Origin: Calliopum simillimum
Lineage: Eukaryota; Arthropoda; Insecta; Diptera; Lauxaniidae
DNA length: 64,000 nucleotides
Reading direction: 5' to 3'
Assembly (NCBI GenBank): GCA_951812925.1
Contig: OX638372.1
Span: 10,321,410 to 10,385,409 of the forward strand
Positions 31,925-42,591 of this stretch are shown here, piece after piece; position 1 is the first letter of the stretch; every line of letters starts with the position of its first letter. Below the pieces are notes generated by a model that saw only the letters and a program-made list of their open reading frames with translations, was not told the DNA's origin and searched no databases. A program made the position numbers and the translations under genes.

Positions 31925-33294
31925 TTTTTTGCAAGCACATTTTTTGGGATGTCATAAGGTGAATCAATTTTACTGGTAAATCTTTTCTTGTTTTTGCTAC
32001 TGCTGCTGCTGTTCAATTTGGTTAAATTTTCGTAGTCGTCGTCGTTGATGTTGGCTCAAGTGAAATAATTCTCTCCATTGTTTTGTAACAATACAAAATT
32101 ATTTCACCTGAGCAAAGTTTGATGGCAAAATTTCTATGGCATGTAAGAATTTTTTGGCACTTTCATGTTGTTATTGGGTCGAAGAAGTCTGCTTTTTTCA
32201 ATTTTTATGTTCATTTATTTTTGTAATGTTGTTGTTTTTGTTTTTGTTGTTGTCGAGTTGACTTTTACGTTTAAGTGAATTGATAAATTTTTTTTTTCTG
32301 CACATTTAGTTGACGCAATATATACTTCTACCTACATATATGTTTAAATTATGTTTAACAGTGTTGTCATTTTTCATTTACTAAAAATTTTCAAAACGAA
32401 ATTGAAAAATGGAAAATTTTATAAAATATCTTGTTTTTAATTTTGTGTAATATGTTTGTGAAATTCAGTTTGCTTGTTAAAAATTAGAAAGTTTTTTCTT
32501 TAAAATGTGCTTAAGTTATTAATTTATCGCTATTTTAACAGAAGTTATAGCTATTAAAAAATAAATCAATTTAAGACATTTATGGGCAAACACGTCGTAT
32601 GAGTAACCGTTGTTTGCTATAGTAGCTTAAACAAATGGTGTTACCTTACATGTTTTAACCTTTATCTATAGGTAGGTGGTGTGGGTATAACCTTCGAAAA
32701 GTACTATTAAATTTTGTTTTGCTTCTTTTGTGTTAATCATCAAGCAATATGGTTTCGAAACCATTCTGAGATACGAGTAATATAATCTGTCCTTTAAATT
32801 CATATATAAATTCCATTTATTTTTTGTATTGTAACCTGCAAAACGGCAACACTGTTGCATGTGTTCGCTTTAGTATGATTTTGTATCGGTTTTTTATTGA
32901 GCCATTTAGAAATGGTGTTAGCAAAGTGTCTTGAATTTTTTTCATTTTTTTTTTTTGGTTTTGTTTTGTTTGGAACACAGATGATGTCTTCAACTTTTTA
33001 AATCATTTTTATATAAAATAAATTTTAAGGCATAAATTATATTGATGAAAGTACATGCTTGAGAAAAAGGCGTGACGGACGTAGAAGAGTTCATATAGTA
33101 ATTTTCTGAGTAATCATCATCGTTGGGTATATAATATCAGACAGAGTGATATTTACCATAAGTGCTTCATATGGAACTTCTAAATTCACTCTTAATACCC
33201 AGTGTTTTATTTTATTGCACTGCACCGAAATCTAATTAACATGGAACTTCACAAGGATTCCTAGTCCATTAAAGTATTTACAATGTTTATTGTA
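31925..33294. other. Non-coding DNA with one strong hairpin
   Basis: Poly-T tracts and GTT/CTG-rich words lie at 31990-32260. A hairpin is listed separately at 32055-32112. The frame at 32666-32860 on the minus strand has no family resemblance. Confidence 0.4.
32055..32112. repeat. 58-bp stem-loop
   Basis: CTCAAGTGAAATAATT pairs with AATTATTTCACCTGAG (15 of 16), and a further G-C pair lies outside. A short inner ATTGT/ACAAT stem sits in the loop. It is too short for a typical microRNA precursor. No TIR-style target duplication is evident. Confidence 0.7.
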
Positions 33295-34188
33295 GGGGAG
33301 AATGGGGAGTTGTGCGACAGCTTTAGTTTCAGGGTAAAAAAACTATGAAATTCATTTTTTTAACATCTCAGTATATATAATCTCTAGTATGCTTCAAAAC
33401 ACAACTTCCGGCTAAAGGGTTTGGTTGAAATTTAAAAAAATGTAAAAGTTATGCTTGTTAACGTAAAAAACGCGTTTTTGGGGAGTTGTGCAACACGGAC
33501 GGAGTTGTGCAACACAGCTTTAAAAGTTACATATTTTGATGAATATTCTTTGTTAAATTAACTCTTTGATTGTAGCCACTAAGGCATTGATATCACTCGC
33601 TGGTTTGCTGGTCGCACGATATGTACGACGTGGCATGGTGACTATCTACAAAAATCACAAAAAATCACGAATAAAATCAAGAAAAATACTAAATTCTGTG
33701 AAGAAAATCCACCAAATTACATGAAACATACGAATTATTCACAAATAATGCGATATACGCATGAAAAATGTAAACTCGGGTTGAGAACTGTCAAATGTGG
33801 CATTTTGTTGCAAAACTCCCCACTTTCTACATATTCGATATGGCCAACGCGTCATCGATACATTGAATGTTTATTCATCATTATTTTCATGCGTTGAAAG
33901 GGTATTCACAAAGTAATGTTTTGCATATATTGACCTTTATCATCAGCTTCAACAAGTGACTGAAAACACGGCAAACACAAGGGGACAATGGAACTTTCTG
34001 GCAAATTTTTCAACGCACAATGAAGACCAAAACGAAGAATATGTATTGACGTGACGAGTGCTGGTGAAAAAGTCAGATCGGAGCGAGACAAACAATTGAT
34101 AGTAGTTGGATACATGACAACTACTGTCATCTGACATTCATCGATGTGTTGCACAACTTCCTCTGTTGCAAAACTCTCCAATCTCCCC
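33295..34188. mobile_element. 0.9-kb TIR element (GGGGAGA...GTTGTGC type)
   Basis: The left end GGGGAGAATGGGGAGTTGTG and the inverted right end GGGGAGATTGGAGAGTTTTG align over ~25 bp. GGGGAGTTGTGCAACA-like words recur inside (33480-33515, 33807-33825, 34147-34175). On the minus strand ATG at 33636 begins MPRRTYRATSKPASD and stops after 28 codons. This could be the clipped start of a transposase, but the likeness is weak. The 94-codon minus frame at 33906-34190 includes the TIR and is probably not a gene. No clear target duplication. Confidence 0.6.
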
Positions 34189-36265
34189 AACTGTTTCTTA
34201 TACTTAAAAGTACCAGCTTTCTAGTTGGAGGACAGAAGTTTACATATAACTGCTGGATTTTGAAATATCATTGCTTGAAATTGCAGAAAGAGCTGTTTTC
34301 AAGCGTACGATGCATTTCCAGAAAAAAGGTGAAATTTGTTATAAACTATCCAACTGGATAGAGTTATCAAGTTATCACCCTTTTGAAGTAAAGACGTCTA
34401 AAAGAAATATTTAATATTTGTAGCGGAAATTCGGCTTATGGCCAATGAAATGTTCAAAAAATGTTAATGTTCAAAAAAATTCTGAAAAAATGCATACGTA
34501 TTCCCCGGACAATTCTAAGCATTTTATGCCTGATACACTTTTTTGACATAGTTTGTTGAGAAAAGTTTACTTGTTGGACATTACGCTACAATTTTAGTAA
34601 ATAAAAAAAACCGGTTTCTTAATTAGTACACGAGCTATTGATCTGAAGCTGAAGATCCTCTGACAAAAACTTTGGGGGGTTTTACTTAGCTACTCTGCAG
34701 CAGATTTAGTCCTTTATATGGGGGCTGAGATTCTTTTACTTACATAAGGGTGGCAACTTCGGAACAAACGAGGATGGAATCCATAACTCTCGGTTCATTA
34801 GGTAGCGCACTGAGTTGGTCGTGGGATGCTATGAGTTAAATATCACTGCTTACATCATTTTTTGACCTGGTTTTTACCTACCTTACTTGCCTTGTACCTT
34901 AAAATATATAATTTTTATGAAGATAGACTGAAGCCTAAAAAAAGATATTAAGAACTTTCTATCTTCAGTTGGTGTGATAGCACCCTTAATGGGAAAATAC
35001 TCTTTCAGGACGTAGCCGCTGAACCGATTTTTAAGGTTAATGTTTCTTATGAAAGGATATGGAAAACTTTTAGTTTTTTCGTGGTTATCTTTAATAAGGA
35101 ATGTTACAAAATATGTGTTTAATATGTTTAAGTCCTTTAATTTAAAATAAAAGCACTTTTTTTTTGCAGACAGCGCGATAATGTTTCTTAAGGGTGCATA
35201 AATCAAAAAGCACTATTTATTAGCCAGTTTAAAAAATTGCTTGCTCTAAACAGTTTCTGAAGGCCGATACAACAAACGTTAGTAAACGACGGCCATTGCA
35301 GTACGAATGAAAATTCTGAACTAAATTAATTACCACATAATTGGACTCCAGAGGAGCTGCAACGTTTAAAACACTTTATTAAAGTACAGTGGCAATGTGT
35401 AGTTGGTGCACTTTTGAGTTACCGTATGCAAAGCTTTGTGTCAGGGTGTAGTTAACCGTGTTATGCTTCTACATATTACTCTGTTCATATGATATTTTGT
35501 GCCATACAAACGAAGTATGTACTTAATTTTACAAGCACACATATGTACATATATACATACATTAGTAAAAGCTATTCTAGGTCATTTTTCTCAACCACAT
35601 TGCAATGGTGCTGCAATAAGTTCCCATGTGACTTAAATTTTGTTGTTTTATTGTGACTTTGTTCTTACTAGGTATGCTAAAATTTTGCGTTCCTATCAAG
35701 GTTTTTTGATGAAAGTTCGGTTTTAAATTTTTCTAGATAAATCCTATATTTTCATTAAAAGAAAAAATACATCGAATGTTTAATTAATGACAAAGGATAT
35801 GAAAATTATCTTTTGTTTTTAATGACTCAACTATGATCATACCGATTGAGACTTTCAAAAAAGTGCTTCTGAGCATAGTATCGATTAGATTTCACCGAAG
35901 TCAGATATTCTTAATTTTAGAACTTGGTTTTTGATTTCTAAACCAGTAGTCATCTACCTTTTGGGCCTTTCTATCGTCATTAGTAAACAAAAGGTAGCTC
36001 TACAAATTATTTATAAATATTGAAACAGGATTCTTTGACTTATCAACAGTAATATTTAGTAAATCTTGACTCTTTACTGACTGAATACCACAAATGCGAA
36101 AAGCCAACATAAATATTATAATATTTGTAAATATATAGAAAATGTGAAAATAAAAAAACGCACAAATAAAATTATTTCAATAAACGTGATAAAAAGTCAT
36201 GCCGCGTTTTGTTACAAACGCAAACGTAATTTTTTACAGAGAATTATGTAGATGACACTGCTCTG
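34189..36265. other. AT-rich stretch without recognisable gene
   Basis: 34480-34700 contains decayed repeat DNA: a word like GGACAATTCTAAGCATTTTA, then the 34535-34690 partner of 20935-21080. The rest, including the frame at 34883-35206, shows no family signal. Confidence 0.4.
34535..34690 (+). repeat. Dispersed repeat fragment (pair of 20935-21080)
   Basis: Same ordered words as the partner copy, with scattered substitutions and small gaps. Directly upstream is the word GACAATTCTAAGCATTTTAT, also found in the foldback cores at 11897 and 45280, so this may be a fragment of a related foldback. Confidence 0.6.
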
Positions 36266-36271
36266 GAGATG

Positions 36272-36290
36272 CGATATTTAAATATCGATA
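36272..36290. promoter_or_regulatory. DRE motif inside a 16-bp palindrome
   Basis: CGATATTTAAATATCG (36272-36287) is a perfect palindrome, overlapped by TATCGATA (36283-36290), the DREF/BEAF-type motif known from fly promoters. It lies ~370 bp before the CAG-rich island. A role as promoter element is inference. Confidence 0.4.
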
Positions 36291-36635
36291 AAAAAATATT
36301 CGATATAACATACAGGGCATGGAAGACAACAATCAGGAGGAATATGCAATGCTATAAAAAAACATTTCATCAGATATTTTATTTTTGATGACATCATTCC
36401 CTACTCAAGGAAAAATAGTTTGTCCTAGCAGTAATTTAAACGACTATTTAAAAACCCAACCGCTTTGTAAAAGTATGGTTTGAAAATTTTGAATACACAA
36501 AAATCTTTTGAAACTTTTTCAAGATCAAGGTCAAGATACAACCTCAATTTCTAAAATCTAGCCCAAGACCGCTATGGCCTTTTTTTGGTCAGTTATCTAA
36601 GGAAGACAAACCATAATCCCACCACATGAAGAAAA
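36291..36635. other. AT-rich DNA between the DRE motif and the CAG-rich island
   Basis: No gene, repeat partner or TIR was seen. A second CGATAT word lies at about 36300. If the island is transcribed from this side, this stretch would hold its promoter (inference). Confidence 0.35.
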
Positions 36636-37471
36636 TCAGACGCAACGGCAGCACTGCGCAACAAGTGTTTTTGACACGCAGCTCTCGTTCGATCTGTTTG
36701 CTGTCACAGAAACAGAAAATAAATTTAGACACACATCAGTGGATTGAGACAGTATTTGCGTGGCCGGCGACTGGTGAACAACAGCAGCAGCAGCAGTAAG
36801 CAGAAGAAGCAGACAAGGCGGTAAGCGGCAACAGCCAAGGAAACCAGGTATTTGCTGAGTTAAAGTAGTTATAGTAGTAGTAGTGGGAGGAGCAGCGTAG
36901 AGACCGTGGCATTAAACGCACTAAGCCCGATAATAAATCAGTTGCCTGTGGTTAGTACACGAGTGAGGTCACATAAACGAATAGCCTGATAATACATCAG
37001 TTATTCGTGGTGCGATCTTGTCTCAAATGGATTTGGTTATGCAAACAGCAGCGTAGCAAACGGAGTAAAGAGAATTTAGCCACATACAAAAGAGCACTGT
37101 AGTCAATAGCGTAGTATAGGGTAATAGTGCTCGGTAGTGGAAAGAGAACCACCACATAAGACGTGGGTGGCCCGATAATAAATCAGCTACTCACGGCTAA
37201 CTTGTAAGTGGGGGGAACAGCCTCACGATCAAGCCCGATAATAAATCAGTTGGTCCAACTTCAAGCCAGGATATTTCGAAATCCTGCACGTATATTGACA
37301 ATTCGTCGAAAAGTTCATAAGACTGCATATAAGAAGTATTGTGTTCAGACAATTTTTTTTTTGCCTATTAAATCTGTAATCCAACTTTTCCTTCTGAGCT
37401 GCCCGATTTGTTTTGAATTTGTTGCGTGGCAAACTGCGTGTGTAGGCCTCTGGTTTCTGCCACTTCTTGAG
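36636..37471 (+). ncRNA. Candidate transcribed region: CAG-rich island with structured repeats
   Basis: Base composition shifts to less AT-rich, with ACGGCAGCACTGCGCAAC, an AACAGCAGCAGCAGCAG run (36779-36795) and many purine-rich words, unlike both flanks. It contains the four-copy hairpin array (36920-37255). A splice-donor-like GAG|GTAAGG sits at 37471/37472 and another GCG|GTAAGC near 36819. There is no long reading frame. Possibilities are a 5' UTR exon of a gene continuing beyond the window, a long non-coding RNA, or the LTR/leader part of an LTR retroelement: an AATAAA at about 36717 and TGGCCGGCGACTGGTGAAC at 36761 would suit that. I cannot decide between them. Confidence 0.35.
36920..37255 (+). 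repeat. Four copies of a 15-nt core in stem-loop settings
   Basis: Core CCGATAATAAATCAG lies at 36927-36941, 37172-37186 and 37235-37249, with a CTGATAATACATCAG variant at 36986-37000. Each is preceded by GC. Copy 2 is flanked by ACGAATA (36977-36983) and TATTCGT (37002-37008), 7 pairs. Copy 3 is flanked by CGTGGGTGG (37162-37170) and CTACTCACG (37187-37195), 9 pairs including two G-U. Copy 4 is flanked by GATCAA (37227-37232) and TTGGTC (37250-37255), 6 pairs including one G-U. Flank sequences differ between copies yet still pair. Copy 1 has only a weaker ACTAA/TTAGT pairing. Confidence 0.65.
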
Positions 37472-38539
37472 GTAAGGCTGTGTGAGGTCGTCGAATATTT
37501 GTCATTCTTGTACGAGGCCTTTACTTCCTTGCTAAGGATGCTTAAAAAAAACAAGAATGTATCGATATTTTTGTCAGTACGCACTGTTTTTTGGTAGCAA
37601 AAGTTATAACATAAATAATGACAGATGAAAATTTCACGGTTTTTTTTATTTTTTGGTTTTTTCATTCTTTTTTATTCCGAAAGCGTGCGCAACAGCAAAC
37701 GGAACGTAACAAAGTGGCAAAACGTTCGGTGCTAAACATAAAATTTATGATTTTCCTTTTTGGTTTTTGCACTCAACACTCAAATGCGTCGTCTGCGTTG
37801 TCATTTATACCGAGTTATGTTTTATTGTAGTACGCCGCGGCATTATAGTACTCGGGTATTTGCCTTTTGTTTGGGGGTTTTTTACTTTTACAAATATTGT
37901 CATTGCATTATTGCTGACATTGCGTATACAAATGTTGCTGTTGTTGTTGGCAGAGGAACGTACAAATAATTTGTTTGCTGTTGCCAAGTGTTTGCATTAA
38001 AAATACACCACGGACGTGTTTTTATACAAAAGTCACACATATATATTGTCGCTGTGATAAAACAATAACATCAGGTGGATTTTAAGAGGGAATAATCAAT
38101 AAATTGGAAGTTGGATTTTTAAAAGTCATCTGTTGCAATATAAAAAATAAAAATGTTTTTCATCTTTTGAGGTCGACGAAAAGCGGTAGATATCTGAAAA
38201 ATCTTCTTTTTATGATTAAAATTTTATTTAAAGTTTTTTTTTTCGCGGTCTTTGTTTTTCAAGTTAATCAATTTAATTGATTTTTTTGTCTGTATTGACT
38301 CTAGTTCTACAGATATTTTTGCTTAAAGTTGCAAACATAGCTGTTTAAAGGCATATTTGAAGTTATATCACAGTTAAAGCTAACAGCGTAATTAAGTTTT
38401 TCCATCGGCATCTGGCCATTACCTTCCTCATTATACCTAACCTTCAACTTTTCTAATTAATATTTTGTTTTCGAGTTATCATCCAATGATGCTTAGATAT
38501 TTGAAGATGAAATATCTTTCAAAGAAATGATGAATCAAA
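37472..38539. other. AT-rich stretch without recognisable gene
   Basis: Overlapping short frames at 37208-38000 on both strands lack any family resemblance and are not mutually consistent. A GTTGCTGTTGTTGTTGGC run lies at about 37932-37950. 38150-38540 shows nothing. Confidence 0.4.
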
Positions 38540-38794
38540 ATTAAGGAGGGCGTGGCACCGCCAATTTTTCTAGAGAGAATTATTTGTTCTAATGGTTTTT
38601 ACAATACATATACACTAAATTATATTTATCTGCGTCAAATATTTTCAGACATATGATGAATTTGTTTTGTTGAGGGCGTAACACCGCCCATTTTTCCGGT
38701 GGATGTTATTTGTCTCGATATTTTTTACATGTTTACATATTTAATTTTTTAGAGGCGTGGGATCACCCACTTTTTTTACCTATGACTTAGCCTT
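38540..38794 (-). repeat. Relic of the 57622-58801 foldback family
   Basis: Two GGGCGTGGCACCGCC-type words, the second mutated to GGGCGTAACACCGCCCA, are separated by ~125 bp that includes TATCTGCGTCAAATATTTTC and CATATGATGAATTTGTTTT. This matches 58368-58500 in order and spacing. It abuts the R900 copy that follows. Strand is nominal because the parent family is palindromic. Confidence 0.6.
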
Positions 38795-39630
38795 TTTTTA
38801 TACCCGACAGAAGGAGATGTGGTAGGTATGGAAAAGTATTTATATTCTTGATCAGCGTCACCTCCTGATGCGATATAGCCATGTCCGTCTGTCTGGCTGG
38901 CTGGATGTACGTGGAAATATTTTTTTGAGAAAGTTGAGCAAGATAATTCAATAAGATTTAATATACTGCCTTCTTCGTTAAAGTTAACTCATGAGATTCA
39001 AAATGAGCGAAATCAGTCAATGGACACGCCTATCGCCCATACAAAAAATATATTCAAAATGCAACTTTAGGAGTATTTTTCACGACAATGCAACCAAGAT
39101 ACACATAAATACTACGAATTGTAAGCGCAAGCTCTGAGAAAAAACTAGGTGAATCCAGAAAAAAGGGCGTAGCACCTCCGATACAAGCAAAAGCTTCAAA
39201 ACGCTATACTGAAATCGTTTTTTTGAGACAATCGAACTTAATTTTATTTTGTCTTAAATAACTATAAATGCAAGCTCTGTGCGAAAACTGGGTGAATTCG
39301 GATAAGTAGGCGTGGCACCTCCCACATAAGCAAAAGTTTCAAAATGCTATACTGTAAGAGTTTTTTGAGATAGTCCAACTAAATTTCACTCAAATACTAA
39401 GGACTATAAATGCAAAAGCTTCAAAACGCTATACTAAAAGCGTTTTTTTTTTGAGATAATCGAAATAAATTTTACTCAGACACTAAAAACTCTAAATGCA
39501 ATCTCTAAGCAAAAACTGGGTTAACTCGGACAAGAGGGCGTAGCACCTCCCATATACGCAAATTTTTAAAAAAACTACACTGCAGGATATTTAATGTTTG
39601 GCCAGGCCAAAGGTTACACGCTTACAAGTT
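38795..39630 (-). mobile_element. R900 dispersed repeat, copy 2
   Basis: Inverted relative to copy 1. It runs from TTATACCC near 38799 through GATCAGCGTCACCTCCTGA, CATGTCCGTCTGTCTGG and several ~140-bp units with GGCGTGGCACCTCCCA to the outer end GGCCAGGCCAAAGGTTACA and a decayed TTACAAGT. Part of the end segment seen in other copies (ACACCCAGGG to AACGCAG) is missing. No gene. Confidence 0.8.
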
Positions 39631-39639
39631 TTGGTAAAT

Positions 39640-40045
39640 ATTGGATGGGTCGTACTATTCGTAGCCATCTAGTGCTCCAGCATACCCGAGTATTTCTCAT
39701 TATGAGTTGAACAATTCGTTGTTGCTTAAAACTCCAGCTTTCTCGCTTACTTTGAGCTCGGAGTTGAAATATTTTTGGCTGCGTATCACTCCCAATCTCA
39801 CATCTCATTACCGATCTCACTCGTCTAATTTTCATTCGGGGTCGTATTATTCATGGCAACCCAGTACTACCGCTTTCTCGCCTATTTTCCATTAGGTTTC
39901 TTACTACTCAAGGCCTTAATATACTCCCACTCTGACACATATTTTTCATTGAAGGTCGTATAATACGTGGTCGCATAATACTTTCCGGGTTGCCTAATAT
40001 TACCGTTCCTACTTTTCTTTAAGGGTAATAGTATTCGTGTTAAAA
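39640..40045. repeat. Degenerate ~60-70 bp tandem repeat
   Basis: Recurring words in order are GGGTCGTAYTATTCRT, GGCAACCCAGTACTACCG, TTTCTCGCCTATTTTCCATT and later GGTCGTATAATACGTGG. Units are strongly diverged, so this may be a decayed minisatellite. Frames crossing it (39614-39895) are not conserved between units. Confidence 0.45.
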
Positions 40046-41279
40046 AACACTTAACAAAACCCTACAAATTACATAAAAAAATTAGTCCCCCAACTTAACA
40101 GCAATAGAAAATAGATGATTTAAGTGTTGATATTCTTCACATCTTCAAAATAAACCTCTAGAACACTTCAGAAAAAACGCAGAAAGTCTCGCAAGTGTTA
40201 TTAATCTGAAAAGTTAATAAACAACATAAGAGTTTGGTCGCAAGCAACAAAATAAAATACTTGCAAGGAGTTTATTTTTAAAAGCCTTTTCCTGCTACCA
40301 AGCGCTGCATTTCGCTGCTGCAATTGAAGTTGAAAACTCTCAAGTGATTACGCGCGCTATACATTCGGCTTCTTCTTTTTTTGCTCGCTGCCACCACTAC
40401 CTGTATAACTAACTCTGTGCTTTATTGCAATCACTTTTTCTTACCAAAGTACCTATTTTCTTCAGCGTTTTAACGAAAGAAGCTGGAGAAAAAAAAAAAA
40501 AAAAACGACACAAGTCTTTTCAAAGTTTTTAAACCAAATGTTAAATTCTTATGTACTTGCCAAGTTGGTAAGTAAGTACACCCATACATGCATACATATG
40601 TATGTGTGCAGTTTGTTGGCAGCACTTAAGTGCGATTTCACATGTGAAATGCAGTCGCAAACTTTCCTTTCGTTTTAAATGTTCCCGGCACTTTTGGGAC
40701 GCTTTCTGAAACGTTTTGTTTTGCATCGCTTCTCAAGTGGTAGCTACTTAGCCATGGGCTGGCAACAGGGGAAAAGAGCATTAATACCCCAATACCTTAG
40801 ATGACAATGCAAATACAATATAAATGCGTGGGTAGTTGCATTCGTGTTTTTGTGGCAGCACAAGTTTTAAGTTCTTCTTATCAGAAGTGCAAATATTTTG
40901 GCCATTTTTTTGACTTAACTTTTGTATGGTAGGAATATTGTCATTGTGGTATAATGTGACTTGCGAAAAGAGGACGCTGTTCGCAAAACAACTTAATCTT
41001 TTGATAATGATATGAGAAGCAAAAAATTTAAGCTGCAAGAAACAATAAATTAACAGCTTCTAAATAATGCCACTACTATGATATACTTATCTCAATAGTG
41101 GATCTTATTGTATCATAGGATCTTTGAGCCGAATCATTTGAATTTTTTTGATATTCTCGCAAAATTTTGTAATTTTTTGTCTTTTCATTTGTAAAAAGAA
41201 ATAATTTTTGTGCTTAAAGTGTAAAATAACAAAAGGAAATGATGAGAAGAGTTGAGAAATCTCAGAAATAAAGCGCATG
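40046..41279. other. Apparently single-copy DNA with two adjacent palindromes
   Basis: 40270-40760 is less AT-rich and has no repeat partner in this window. Two palindromes at 40622-40650 are listed separately. A poly-A tract lies near 40489-40504. No gene was recognised. Confidence 0.4.
40622..40650. promoter_or_regulatory. Back-to-back perfect palindromes
   Basis: GCACTTAAGTGC (40622-40633) is followed after one base by ATTTCACATGTGAAAT (40635-40650). CACTTAA is close to NK2-class homeodomain sites and CACATGTG is an E-box-type word (family knowledge). A dimer-binding regulatory site is plausible but unproven. Confidence 0.35.
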
Positions 41280-41460
41280 TACAGTAGATAGTATCGATAC
41301 CCATACAAACAATAAAGTTCGCTATAAGCCCCCATTTTGGAAGCTTATCAGTTTTGATTTTTATGAAAAAAAAAAAAAAAATGTTTTCTTTTTCGATCCC
41401 TAAATAATACACTATTTGATTTTTTAATATTGGTCCGCCAGTTGACGTCCACTGACGTTA

Positions 41461-42591
41461 CACTGTTCGACAATTTCTTAAAGTAGACGTTAAAAAAATA
41501 CCCGTTTCTCGTGGTTTTTCTCCAGCACGTCACATTTTTTTTAATCGATTTTCGAAGTTTTTTATCCGCTGTACATGAAAAAACCAAAAATACCGCATTC
41601 TTGTGTTAAATCGATGAATTTAACTATGTATATGATCTTTATATTTGAGGTGTATCATGTGCTTAGCAAACTTTTGCAGGATATTGCCGGAAATATTTTT
41701 GCAGAAAATTTTAACCCTGTTTAGCCCCCACATGTGGGTCATTTTTGCCCATTTCTTAAAAAGGTACAAAAATGACATCCAAAACAGGGGAATATTGAGT
41801 CAGTATGTACTACAGAAATATTTGCTATAAAATTTCACTACTAGTTTTTAAGCACGTAAAGGTCGAAATTTGAGCCCGAAACCAAAAAACTCTTTAAAAT
41901 CAATTAGGATTTTTCACATTGCATATTAATTACATCCCTGACGCGCTTACCTTAAGTTTTAAGAATTTTTGTCTTTGGTAACTCTAAGTGAAATTTTTTG
42001 TAGCATATTTTTGCAAAACTTTTTAACCCATTATGGCTCAGTTTTAGAAAAAGGGGTCGAAAAGACCCATAATAACTGGATATAATAGGTTAATGTTTTC
42101 TAAGAAAATGATCCTTGTGTGATTTCGTTATGATATTGTGAGAACGAGTTTTGTCCAAAATGAAGTTTAAGAGTTTTACAGTGGGGTGAAAATTGGAAGA
42201 TATTTATTGTTAGAACTGCTTACTGATTTTTGCAATTTTTTTGCTTTCGGGATAAAATTTAGCTTTTTTAGTGTTCAGCAACAAGTAGTGAAATTATATA
42301 GCAAATATTTCTGTAGTACATACTGACTCAATATTCCCCTGTTTTAGGTTTAATTTTTGTACCATTTTAAAAAAGGGCAAAAATGACCCACATGTGGGGG
42401 TTGTACAGGGTTAAAATTTTCCAAAAAAATATTCCCCGCAATATCCTGCATGAGTTTGCTCAACACATGATACACCTCAAATGTAAGGATCATATACATA
42501 GTTAAATTCATCGATTAAACACAAGAACGCGGTAATTTTGTCGATTAAAAAAAATATCACATGCATGTGTTTTTTTTTGTGTCGAACAGTG
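41461..42591. mobile_element. 1.1-kb foldback nested in the left arm of the larger foldback
   Basis: TIRs begin CACTGTTCGACA at both ends, and TTA lies outside each (41458-41460 and 42592-42594). Arms of ~370 bp mirror each other: TTAAATCGATGAATTTAACT, GAGGTGTATCATGTG, CAGGATATTG, TTAACCCTG, CCCACATGTGGGTCATTTTT, CAGGGGAATATTGAGTCAGT and AGTACATACTGAC-type words. The centre (41840-42275) is unique and holds a 71-bp TTAA element. The 704-bp TTAACCCTG...CAGGGTTAA interval (41711-42414) could alternatively be a third nested piggyBac-like element. Confidence 0.75.
42023..42093. mobile_element. 71-bp TTAA-bounded mini-element, copy 2
   Basis: Starts TTAACCCATTATGG and ends ATAATAGGTTAA, with GGGGTCGAAAAGACCC in the middle. 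It matches the 72-bp copy at 18921-18992 in length, ends and central word. It lies at the centre of the nested foldback. Confidence 0.5.

Noticed and set aside
32055..32112. MicroRNA precursor
   Set aside because: The stem is only 16-17 bp before a large internal loop, shorter than a typical precursor.
33906..34190. 94-codon minus-strand frame
   Set aside because: It starts in the TIR of a MITE-like element and has no transposase motif.
37208..38000. Several overlapping 60-129 codon frames on both strands
   Set aside because: They conflict with each other and lack codon bias or domains; the region is better explained as untranslated or intergenic.
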